Assembly: GCA_030765065.1 (NCBI GenBank)
Contig: CM060984.1
Coordinates: forward strand, 101,227,488-101,291,487
Reading direction: 5' to 3'
Source of the DNA: Deroplatys truncata
Taxonomy: Eukaryota > Arthropoda > Insecta > Mantodea > Mantidae
DNA: 64,000 nt
The stretch's first letter is position 1, and each line of letters begins with the position of its first letter. Below, piece after piece: positions 1 through 11,303 of this stretch. The position numbers and the translations under genes are program-made. The notes below the pieces were generated by a model. The model did no database searches. It was not told where the DNA came from and worked only from the letters and a program-made list of their open reading frames with translations.

Positions 1-125
1 TAGCCTAACATATTTCAAATATTATTGTAATGTAAAATGTATGTGATTTAATTATGTAATTATGAGTATTGAGAAATAAATTTTCGTTCATTCATATTCA
101 TACAGCTAATCTTGTCCATTCATTA

Positions 126-380
126 TCTTCCCCACCAAGCAGGGTGGCTCGGGCACTAGCATCTGAGATTTGCATTCAGGAGGTCCTGGGTTGGATTCCC
201 ACTGGACTGGCCACTTTGACTTCAGGAATTTTCATGCCTTTTTCAGATTGATAGTTAAATGCTTGAGGGATTTTATACTACCATGTATTTTCCTGTCCAT
301 TTCATTTCCTTTCTGAGGTTGCACAATAGTTTGTAGTATGTGTCACATGTGGTAGATGTGCTTTAAGGAGAAAACTGTTT
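126..380 (+). repeat. tRNA-derived SINE-like repeat (family B)
   Basis: Contains a pol III A-box-like block (gggtggctcgggcactagca) and, about 40 nt on, a B-box-like block (gggttggattccc), followed by a non-tRNA body. The spacing and the lack of a complete cloverleaf indicate a tRNA-derived SINE. The ends are not clear. Confidence 0.5.
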
Positions 381-1879
381 CTTTCCCATTATGGAACCTT
401 CTGCCCAAACCTGTCCGTCCACTCTTCTGGAAAGGTTGGGGGAGGACATAGAAAGGGTATCTGGGGATGCTCTATCTGGAAATAATAGGGACTCTGCTGC
501 AATGTCCTTTGTACTCTCTTGCCTCATTCCTTCCTTCCGGAAGTTTCTGCTTCTTAAACCTAAAATCTTCCCCTACTTCAAATGAAGTGACCAGAATGCT
601 AATTTTATCCCCTTATCTTATTTTAAAATAAAAGGAAATGCTGTTTTATAAGAATCGTTGAAGATTACAGCTTCCTGTCACACATGTTGAATATTCTTCC
701 TGGTTATGCAGGTAAACATGTACTAAATAGCAGAAAAGACGATTTCTTAGGCTATACACAGATTCCAAGTCCATATTTTACACTTCATAACATGAACTAT
801 AAACAAAAACTGTTACAAAAAGGGAAACTTATATATCCCACACCCATAGAATGCGAATAACAAATTATTTATGTGAGGGAGTTGACATTACAATTATTCA
901 CATCCATTATTGAATGTTCACACCTATTTACTGCTCATCAGAAGTACTAGTAGCACAATTAGTGCAAAAGTGAGAGCAATACATTCAGAGTGTAATCTCA
1001 AGTTAGCAAGAAGTCTTACAGAATTATCAACAAATTACAATAAAATGCAATAGAATTTATTGCTTTGCTATGTATATGGCAAAAATCTGAAACACTATAA
1101 ATCTATACACACAGCCATAAAAATGCCTCCATTGCTACAAAACTGTAAAAAGCCTTCCGTTCCTGTACATTTTACAGGCAAACTGTAACAGTTGGCAAGT
1201 ATGGTAATGGCATTTAAATGTACAGTGTGATCCAATGAACCATGAAACCACTTAGGAGGTTTCCCCACTGTAGGCGCAATGTAGCCACATCAGTATATGA
1301 GTGTCTGGTTCTCCATTATCAACCCAGCAGTGGCTGAGCGTAGTTCAGTTATTTTGAGTGATTTATTTGATCCTGTATTTAATCAGAAAAAGAACTATGG
1401 CTCAGGATATGTTTCTACTACACACTGTGTAGTTATGTATGATTTATCTTTAAATACAATTTGCAGAAAGATTCCTGGGTACAAAAGCTCCAGGTTGTAC
1501 AATGCTCCATAATCTATAAATTTCAGGCCATAGATAGTTTTCAGTCTAAGAAAACTGACAGCATAGTCTTCTAACTGAAGAAACATTAGACAACATTGGT
1601 CATCATATGGAGAATTCCCCCCAAAAGTTGCTTAGGCATCTTTTGTAACAAACAAGAATTTCTAATGGTTCTGTGAAAAGAGGTACTACAGTGTTGCAAT
1701 TAAAACCGTATAAAATAAATGTGGCACATGCTCTTCAACCAGGTGATCCTTTAATTATGTGCATTATATGTGATTTGAGTCTGAATAGTGTATACACCAG
1801 CAAAATGGACTAAGATGCAAGCCACTTCCATTTTCATGGTTAACAAAGCTCTGCCGTAGCTCATTTAGCTGATATTTAA
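381..1879. other. AT-rich flank, no gene seen
   Basis: Several short open frames occur (for example 391-585), but none resembles a known protein or shows splice-compatible conserved blocks. No clear repeat was recognised. Confidence 0.4.
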
Positions 1880-2175
1880 ATGAAAACTGAAATATTGTTC
1901 AGGTGGTATAGTTCCAAGACACTGATAAATCAGCAGTATCCAAGCATTTTTGGGACACAAATCACCAACTGAAAGAAAATCCAAAGCTTTTAATGGCCAT
2001 TCAAAAACCAGTTGAACTTTCTATTTGGTAAAAGTTTTCAACACAAATATAAAAATAATTAGCTAAATTTTGGGTCCAACCCAAAAAAGTGCCATCTACA
2101 AATCACAGCAGGAAATGCAGCTGATGATGGGGACAAGTCTCCAAAACATGTTCTGTAAGTTTGTTAAAAATTAGT
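1880..2175 (+). mobile_element. Penelope-like element 3' fragment (GIY-YIG remnant)
   Basis: The translated stretch DKSAVSKHFWDTNHQLKENP, then AIQKPVELSIW, matches the distal part of the GIY-YIG endonuclease region seen in the other PLE copies here. About 90 nt on, CTGATGATGGGGACAAGTCT begins the hairpin found at other PLE 3' ends. The 5' part is missing. Confidence 0.65.
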
Positions 2176-2673
2176 GAAGCTAGAGTAAAAAAATTTGATT
2201 TTAAGTATATTTAAGTATATTTTAAAAAACTTCACTGTTTTTGCCAACAAGAAATCAAAATATTAAATACTATTTTTCTGTTCTGCTCCTATTTTATTTA
2301 ACCTTATTGTCTTGAGATGAGTTGCTGTTTAAATGCCAATGCGTATGTGTAGAGAGACCTATGCAGCTTGCTAGAACTGAAGAGACTAATTTTCTGTTCT
2401 GTTCCTATTTTATACGAAGTCTGTTCAAAAAATTCCAGAACTTTGTCCACAACATTTTTCTACGCTTAGCTTTTATTTATTGTGCATGGTCTCCTTCGAA
2501 ATACTCTCCTTCACAATTGATACACCACTCCCAATGCTGTTTCCACTTCGGAAGCAGTCTTGGTATATCTCTTTCTGCATCGCGCGAAGCGCCATCTGTG
2601 AATTTTCTTTTATCGCATCTATCGTTGCAAATCTTTGTCCTTTCAATGAAGTTTTCAACTTTAGAAATAAAAA

Positions 2674-3537
2674 TCTGATGTGTTACACTCACATGACTTT
2701 CTCTACTCTTGTACAATCTAATTTTACAAATGCCTATTCTCCATATGCTTCATGTTAATCCAGATATCGAGATGTCAATCTTATTGGTAATTTTCTTGTA
2801 GATGCAAGGGGAATATGGTAGGTTTTAAGCGATAGTCAAATATTTTAACGCTGGTTGCTATGTGGCGCATTCCATTCTCTTTGCATGTCAGGACATAAAA
2901 AAATGAATAACGTATTTGAGAAAAACTATAAGTATTGGAAAATTTAAGGAAATAACAAGCAATATCTCGAAAACGGTTCACTCAACAAAAGAAATGCATA
3001 TGACATAAGTTGTGTATTTTAACGTGATCTACATTTTTTGTGTAGTAAAATTTTGTCTATCTCTTATGGTTTACCAGTTATGCAAAAGGCGTTCACAATG
3101 AAGAATACTTTTGGAGGCATTCCCAGAAAATTCGAGATATACATTTCATTTCTCATGACATTATCTTAAACACATGATATTTTCATCAAAATCGTTAGAG
3201 CCATTTTTGAGAAAATTAAAATTTTCGAAACATTTTCCATGTAAAGGGTAGTCTGGAGTGGGGGGATTTTCTTGAAAACCTTCGTGTCGCATCTCTGGAA
3301 GATACTGAACCTAAATACCAAGTTTGGTGCTTATCCGACTGTTCGTTTTTGAGTTATGCTGTTCACAGACACACACACACACACACACACAGACACACAC
3401 ACACACAGACATGTTTCCAAAAATGCTTTTTTTGGATTCAGGAGATCTCAAAACATATATTTCCGGTGAAATCTCGGTATCGAATTTTTGGGTGGAATGC
3501 AATACTTCCCCTACTTACTATACGTAGTAGAGAAAGT
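2674..3537 (-). mobile_element. Helentron-like non-autonomous element (HINE/DINE-1-like), copy 1
   Basis: 864 bp, inserted in an A-tract of the mariner-derived element. Comparison with the other mariner copy gives the empty site. On the minus strand the 5' end is ACTTTCTCTACTACG. The inverse GTAGAGAAAGT lies subterminally at the other end, followed by a short stem-loop (CATGTGAGTGTAACACATCA). An (AC)n microsatellite sits at 3367-3408. Asymmetric inverted repeats, a 3' stem-loop, a microsatellite and T/A-tract insertion are hallmarks of helentron-associated elements. The class assignment is inferred. Confidence 0.6.
3367..3408 (+). repeat. (AC)n microsatellite
   Basis: An (AC)n run interrupted twice by AG, inside the HINE-like element. 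It creates long but meaningless open frames on both strands. Confidence 0.95.
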
Positions 3538-4607
3538 AAAAAAGAGTCCGCAGGGACCAGGTCTGGAGTACGGAGGATGAGGCAGCACAGTTTTTTGTGC
3601 AATAGTCATGCACCACAGGGATGAATGTGCAGGTGCGTTATTGTGATGCAAGAGCCATGAATTGTCTTGCCACATTTCAGGCCGTTTCCTTCTCACATTT
3701 TCTCGCAGGTGTCGCAACATGTCCCAATAGTTAGTCTTTGATTGGCACACACAATTTTGTTGATGTTCCTAACATGAGCGTCATCGGAAGACGTCAAAGG
3801 GCGTCCTGAACGAAGGTCATCTTTAACTTACATCTGGCCATTTTTAAACCGTGTGAACCATTCGTAACACTGAGTACAGCTTAAGCACTCATCACCGTAT
3901 GATTCCTGCATCATTTGATGTGTCTCTGTAAAGGTTTTCTTGAGTTTCACGCAAAATTTAATGTGGGCACGTTGCTCCTCTAACTCTGCCATCTCGAAAT
4001 TCGCAAACTGTGCGACACAATGTTCTACTCAATACAGCACTGAACAATAACTAACAGACATAGAATAATGAAACTTCCGGCAGTTACACATTAAATACAG
4101 GATGCAAGGATGCCAACTGCATTTCACTCCAACACACCATTGGCGCGAAATTATGAATGTTCCAGAATTTTTTTAACAGACCTCGTATAACCTTATTGTC
4201 TTGAGGCAGTTACTGCTTAAATGCCATTGCTTATGTGTAAAGAGACCTATGCAGCTTGCTAGAATGAAGAGCCTAACCGTCTTTGATAACCATCAAAAGC
4301 AATAAAACTATATTATACTTTCATTCCTTACCTTATTCAGTCTTTCACCAGGAATTGTAAACTAGGAATACATTCCTGCTATATAGATGGTGGCGTTGGA
4401 GGAGGTTAAAAGCACAGAAAATAACCCAGTGTAAAGAATCCATTTTTATTCTTTATAACACACAGCAAATGTGTAATCTGTTTCTGATAAGGTGAACATA
4501 AAATTAAAAGTACGTATATTATCCATATTATTTCTTTCTGTTTTAATAATGAAAATTATATAATGTAATAACATTGTAGCTTCAGCTTCAGTAATGCCTA
4601 CTCTTAC

Positions 4608-4613
4608 TTTATT
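4608..4613 (-). promoter_or_regulatory. Candidate polyadenylation signal of COPB1
   Basis: AATAAA on the minus strand, about 55 nt past the COPB1 stop codon. It would give a short 3' UTR. Other A/T-rich candidates lie further on, so the site used is uncertain. Confidence 0.35.
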
Positions 4614-4667
4614 AGTCTGTCATCTATTAACACAAAAATAAAAATTTGGATTGTGTTACCTCATAAC

Positions 4668-4739
4668 TCAAGCACCACAAGTCTTTTGTGGGCCCTTCTG
4701 CGTCATATTGATTTTGTCACCTAGACTAAGGGCCATACC
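4668..4739 (-). CDS. COPB1: COPB1 last coding exon
   Basis: Codes for the C-terminal 23 residues, [19 protein letters not shown] then TCGA, and a TGA stop at 4670-4668. [11 protein letters not shown] matches the animal beta-COP C-terminus; the tail after it is divergent. The acceptor is tttttttcag|GGT. The exon is 72 bases and 4.7 kb from the previous one. Confidence 0.93.
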   Translation of the reverse strand, partial: GMALSLGDKINMTQKGPQKTCGA

Positions 4740-7700
4740 CTGAAAAAAATCAAAACATGCTTAACATAATAAAAAAGGTATGAAAGCAACCACAAAGAAT
4801 CAGGTTATCTTTTAATGGTTCTACAAAGCAAGAACATCAATAAACATTCACTCTTGTCCATTGTAATGGATGCTGTAAATAATAATAATGGAACTTTTTT
4901 TAAACTTTGGACACTCTCTTACCTCTTATTGCTAGATATTTCTATAATTTGGTTAAATTTATGAATATTGCTATGGCTTAGACAAAATTTAAAAAAAAAA
5001 AAAATCTGATTTGATGCATTCACATGACTTTCTCTACTGATATACATTCATTATATATTATAGTATTCACATAAAAAGTGATTTTTTTATCATGGCTGTG
5101 TTGCTTACGATATATTCTACCTAAAAATTGTTTTCTTTTTTGGGATAAAGGAAAACTGAAAAGTTCTCAAAAATGTATAACCGTGAATTCACTTGTTTGG
5201 GTGAAATCAATACTACCTCTATCTGCAATACGTAGGTGCTAGGAGCTAGAGAAAGTAAACATTTTAGTTTTTCTTTCATTTCTTTCCTTTTCAAGTTGAA
5301 GTGCAGACAAGGGTTTCACAATGTTACTGATTCTGTCAACATTTATGCATTCCAACCACTGTTTACTATAGACATGGCAGCACCATAGAGAGAATGCAAA
5401 CCTACCTAATCTCTGACAATGAAATCCTGCTACTGATATTCAGTCAACTGAGCAACAAACCCAAAATCTAAGTCACAGATTTCACAGAGCAAAGTAAGTT
5501 ATCCTATGTCAAAGCCCGAAAAACTTATTTTGGATGAAAATAAATAAGATATTTATTAACCAAAAGAATTATGAAAACTCAAAGGCTTTGTCAAGTAACA
5601 AATTCCATTTCTCTTAGTATATAACTTACATTAATATGTACAATTAAACATAAACTTGAACAAGATTACAAATTATTTACATGAAAGTGGGTATTAGCTT
5701 AGGAAAATTAAGTGGTCATGAATTCATTAACGGTGAAGAACAGGTGAGATGATTTTTAACTTTATGTTTAAAATGTTTCTGATTTAAGAGTTTCCAGTTA
5801 TCAAGTAGCTTGCTGTAAAAAGATAATCCTTAGTGCAACATACTTTGAAGGCCGATTTTATTGCTTTGATGACTGAGATGCAAGTTACATGATTCTTTGG
5901 TATTATAGGAATGGTAGTCAGAATTCATGCTAAAATATGGTAGATTATTATGAATAAAAACAAGTCTCAAAAATGTGAATACAGGCCAATAGTAATATAC
6001 AGAATTTTCTGAACATTGGTTTAGTTGGTGAATTTATAGGAAAAGTTTCATGATGTTTACAATCCATTTTTGTAGTATGAATATAGCTATAGAATTAGTT
6101 GAAGATCCCCAGAGGGTTATCCATAAGAAAGTAAAGAATGTGTGCATCCAAAACAAACTGCTTTTAAGACTTCAGAAGAACATTTATATAACTGAGGACT
6201 TTTATTGCATAGCTTAGTTTGCTGAGCATTGTAATTAACATCTTCCATGTTAAGTCAGCATCAATCCATACTCCTAGAAACTTTATGGTGTCATGTAGAT
6301 AATCAGGAAGTACTTTATACAGTAGAGCATTATGCTTGATAAAATCTTGAAATTGAGTCGAAATTTTGAACACAATATTGCCTCCACTTACATACAAATT
6401 TCATAAGACTAGCATCCTCCCTATCTTCAGTTGCTGAGGCGACTGAAGCTCTCGTGTCATGCTGGTGGGCTCTATCGGAGGATGTAATACCAACTATCCT
6501 CTCTGTCAACTGGATGATGTCATCCACAATGTGAATTTCAAAATTCATAACACTTTGTGTTTTGTAATGAAAATGTTTTCCCATGTCTCCAATTCGAATG
6601 GTTTCTTGACGTATTTCAACAATTTAATTCCTAGTTCAATGTCATGATTCTCTGTCCAAAAATGTGGAGCTATGGTCGATTTATCAGTGTATTTGAGTTT
6701 TAAATTTCTCATATGTTCCTTCCTTCTAATGTCCAAATTTCTTTTCATTTTTCTGATGTTGACTTTTTTGCAATCCTGACCATTCATTTAATAGACCCCG
6801 ATAATTTTGTTTTCAGTGTAACATCTTTCAAAGGATGGTTTAATAAATTCCTATTGTTGTATTTATTTTGTGGAACCAAATCAATGTCTAGTTCTTTGAA
6901 GATTTTTTTAAATTTCTAGAAGGACTTTGGATGAAATGTGAATTTACAGTATTCCATTATGGATTTCTCCAATTTTTCCATAGTAGTAATTTCTTTCTGT
7001 AGTTTTTGCCTTTTATGTTTTCAATTTATCTATGAAGTTAGAATTACACTTATTCCTCTTTGCTACCTGGTGTATGTATGTATATTCATGTTCATATTCT
7101 ATTTCTGTCAGTGGAATATTAATTAGTATATAAATCAAACTATGAAAAATGGCATACTGATGTGTTGGATTAAATTGATTCCACATGTGTTGGTTTTTTA
7201 TAAATTCCAAATGTCCAATTGACACCTCATGATTCTTAAATCTAAAAATGGTAAGCATCCCTGTGCTTCTATTTCAACCGTAATCTTCATGGATCTTTCT
7301 TGTAAGTTCAACAATTTCACCACATCTTCTACTAGTTTTTTAGGAACAATTGCAAAAATGCCATCAATGTATCTATACCAACATCGGAACATATATGGCA
7401 AAGCTTTTGTTAATTGGATTTCAAAATTGCTCTTAAACAAATTGGCCAGAAATGGTGACAGAGGGTTGCCAATGGCTAAGCCGGTAGTCTGTTGATAACA
7501 TTTTAAATTAAATGTGAAGCTATTCTGCTCAACACATATGTTTATCAATTTTATATATTCATTAATCTTTTCCATATTGGCTTGTTTTTGCATAGCCATC
7601 GTTTAATAAGTTGTGGTAATTTAACTATTGGAATACTAATGTATGCTGATTTTATATCAAACAATACCATCACTTCTCCTGCTTTAATTGTCCAATTCTT

Positions 7701-10700
7701 GATTAAGTTAACCAGTTCCAAAGAATTTTTAATGTTCAAAGACTCCAATTTTTCAAGCTGTTAAAATCCTTAATGCTCCATTTTGACAACTGGTAAGTAG
7801 GTGAATTTATGTTGTTAATTATTGGTCACATACAATCATAACTTTTATGAATTTTAGGTAAACAATATAATTTCAGTAACATTTTTTTCTGAGAAAATTT
7901 GAGATATACATTTTATTTGTCATGTAAATATCTTTAATATACAGTATATTAATGAAAATCGTTACAGCCATTTTTTAGAAAATCAAAAGTTTTGAGAAAT
8001 GTTCCATGTAAAGAGTAGTTTGGGGTAGGGGGATTTTCTTGAAAATCTCTGGGTCACATCTGTGTAAGGCCTTGAACGTAAATAGCAAGTGTTGGTGTGG
8101 CAAGTTTTCATATTTAAGTCTCTCTCTCCCTCCCCCTCCTTCCTTCTCTCTCAGACCTTTTTCTAAAAATGCTTTTCTTTTCTTTTTTTGTATTCAGGGG
8201 GCTTGAAAAAATGTATTTCCTTTCAAATTTCTGTGTCAAATTTTTGGGTGGAATGTAATACCTTCTCAACCTACTAGGTACATGGTAGAGAAAGTAAAAA
8301 TGACCTTTATATTTCAACATCTGTGGGAGGAGATAAATTTTTAATTTAAAAAATATAATTGATGTAAATTAATATCTCAAAATCGCCATTATACAATGAA
8401 GTGAACTTTGTACACACCTCTCTTATTAAGTAGTAAAACCTGTGCAAAAAATGAAGTCTCTGACTTTATTATTTCAGAAAAGCACTATTTGTACTTCACT
8501 TTCTTGTAATACTGTGGTAGCTATTGGTGGCAATCAAGCCAGTTTATCATTTTGGACTTGTTCACAGTAAGAATAATTAATGAACTGTTAGATGTCACGC
8601 CTGTAATGACAGACAATTTTGTCAGAATAAGTTTATAGATGCAATAACTACAGACAGAATAACAATAGAATTTATATGCAGAGGTTAGAAACCATGATGT
8701 ATTTGAATTGGATTTCTTTTGGGAGTTGGAATTGTAACACTTGGTGACAATTTTTGTGTTACAATTTCAAATTAGAAAAGATTTTTACAAAATAACTATT
8801 GAATAGGCAATCTGGCATTAACATGTTGTAATGAGATGATGTCACAATAATAGAGCTATTTCTTTCCTCTTAAAGTCAGATGACAGTTCACTTGGATCAA
8901 CAGTCAATGGCATTATCCACTACCATGTATATTTGTTAACATCCAGGGTTAGTTAAAGTGAACAGAAAACAGAAGTATGGTCCAAAATGCTTGATATTTC
9001 TAACAAAAATTATTACCTGGGCGGCGCCGTGGCTGAGTGGATAGACTGCTCGCCTCCCACCGAGGCGGCCGGGTTCAATCCCAGGGACCTGCATGTGGGA
9101 TTTGTGGTGGACGAAGCGGCATCTGGGTGGGTTTTCTCCGGGTTCTCCGGTTTCCCCCGCCATTCATTCCACCAACTGCTCCATCATCACCTTTCCTTTC
9201 ATCCATTTCACCAACATTTCGTTTCATCTACTTCCTTCATCCCATACCAGGCATCGGGCTGATCACCCATCCTGGATGCTCTGTCTGATCCATGAGTGTC
9301 TGCTCCTCGACGGGCTTCTGACCCCAGGCACCCGCTTGTAAGTCCTGGGGGGGGGGGGGGGGGTGTAAGTCCTACATAAGAGGAGGGTAAACAGATAATG
9401 AATGAATTATTACCTGGCTCTTAGCTCTAATACGAATGTGGCCAGTGACTGGTGCATCAGGTTTGTTGAATGGCTTCTCAATGCTCAAATTTGCTAGCGC
9501 ATCTTCTCCAAATATGGATCTTGCATACATGTTTGCAGCCATGAAACCACATTGGCCCGACAAAGCCTAAAAAAGAGCAAAAGGAAACTATTTGATATGT
9601 CATACTCACTTGATTTCCTTCACCCATTCCAACTTTATATAATCCCTTAAACACTACACTGTCTCTCCTTAGCCCAAATATCTCAATTATCTTTTTTAAT
9701 AACCTAGGTGAACAGCAAAATTGGAAGGGTAAGGAAACATTTCACCTGAATGGCTGGAAGGCATGCTTTGCAATGACCAGCCCCTGAAAGAGTCTGTCTC
9801 ATATTGGTTTGATGTCAAAAGTCTGGCACTCAAACATTAATCTACAAACACAGGTGTGTTTCAGGCTCAGGACCAAAGGAAAAGGAAAGAGTAAGACAAC
9901 CATTAACTGAAGTGCTAGAACCAGGAAAGGGGTAGGAACTGGGCTTGGCAGAGGTGGTTTAGCATTTCCATACCAACATAAATCACTGCACATTATATCA
10001 GCATAATTCCATGCACTCGACTACATTTTCCACAAATGGAAAGGACATATCTTAATTATAAATGCCTTATTGAACCTAGCACAATATGGATTAAAACTAA
10101 TTTAAAACTAGGTGTGGTTTAGTAATTCGCAAAATCTGCTGTAGTGAAAAATAATGAAATGTTGAGATACATCTTTTTAGCTTGGAAAGCACTTTAGTAT
10201 TCATAAAATGCAATTCCTCTATTCATATTATGTCACACAAAAGATTTATTAGAAAAAATCACCAAGGATTTAATCGAAATCTCAAATTAAGCAACATGAA
10301 CTTGCTTAAATGCCTAATACAGAAAACAAAACACAATTGTTTTTTTTGTTATTAAGGAGCACTCAACCTATCCCGGAAAACTTAATGATGTGAGAAACCT
10401 TTCGAAAACTGCTAATGATGCAATGATGGTTGACATAAATTGTATATTTCAATGAGCTCTTTTTACACGTGTGCGTGTGTGTGTACAGAAGGGAAGTAAA
10501 GCCGGTGGTCCTGTGTCATAGATTTATGGCATGTAATAGAACCTCAAGCCTGATAGAGGTCTCTGAGCAAAATTTCTGATCTTTCACGCCCAATATAGAA
10601 TGGGATGCTAAAAACTATAGTAGTTAAAGAGCATCCATAAATAAAACTTGTTTAATTTTCTCTCATGCACACTTTCACTCTCTCACATACACCTTTTCTC

Positions 10701-11253
10701 TCATACACTCTCTCTCTCTTTCTCTCGTCATCTTCCTTGGTGTAGTGGTTACATGCTCAGCCTCTAGTTTTAAAGTCATGAGTTCAAACCCAGCGGAGGG
10801 CAATGGATTTTTTTGGGCATAAAAATCCACAGCATGGCTTCCTTCGAAAGGGAGGTAAAACCGGTGGTCCCGTGTCATAGATTTACAGCACGTAAAAGAA
10901 CCTCTAGCCTGATAAAGAGGCCTCTGAGCAAAATTACGGTTCTTTCACGCCCAGTATAGAATGGGCTGCTAAGGATCACAAAAGTTAAAGAGCGTACATA
11001 AATAAAACTCAATTTATTTAATTTCTCTCTTTTGGGTGGGGGAAGTTTCAGTTAAATGCAAAATATCAATTTCGTTAAAATCTCAAAATCAAATGTTTTT
11101 CAACTCTTCACATACATTACTCTCTTTTTCTCCTTTCTTTTTGTTTGTTTATCATTTTGGGGAGAGGAGGTTCAGTTAAATTCAAAATATGCACTTCTGG
11201 TAAAATCTCAAAATCAAACAATACAATATTTCCTTTACAGTAAGTGGTAGTAA

Positions 11254-11303
<50 letters not shown>

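Larger units (their letters stand above)
2415..4195 (-). mobile_element. Non-autonomous mariner-derived element, copy 1 (split)
   Basis: The terminal inverted repeats (cgaagtctgttcaaaaaatt at the left, and its approximate complement ending cagacctcg at the right) are flanked by TA. On the minus strand it keeps the HTH region (DDDEC/ARPLTS-type debris) and the C-terminal catalytic part ([24 protein letters not shown]). The middle region carrying the first catalytic Asp (DETW) is deleted. The same deletion occurs in copy 2 at 25141-26037. It is interrupted at 2674-3537 by another repeat; without that insert it is about 917 bp. Confidence 0.85.
2271..4285 (+). repeat. Tandem duplication of about 115 bp, second unit split by a transposon
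   Basis: The unit at 2271-2389 (from ttttctgttctgctcctatt to tgctagaactgaagagacta) is repeated at 2390-2412 and resumes at 4198-4285. The second unit is split by the mariner-derived element at 2415-4195. The two units differ by a few substitutions. Confidence 0.75.

Noticed and set aside
391..585. Possible small protein-coding exon on the plus strand
   Set aside because: 64 codons without recognisable domain, conserved block or partner exon.
3311..3624. Open frames with His/Thr or Cys/Val repeats on both strands
   Set aside because: They are translations of the (AC)n microsatellite in the helentron-like element; no start context, homology or splice pattern supports a gene.
2296..4285. Direct repeats on either side of the mariner derivative as LTRs
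   Set aside because: The left unit is complete and the right one is the second half of a tandem copy split by the TA-flanked insertion; there is no primer-binding site or LTR-type terminus.
9021..9110. Possible tRNA gene
   Set aside because: A and B boxes are present, but the sequence continues into a SINE body with a tail and target duplications, and no complete cloverleaf with a 3' acceptor stem closes.
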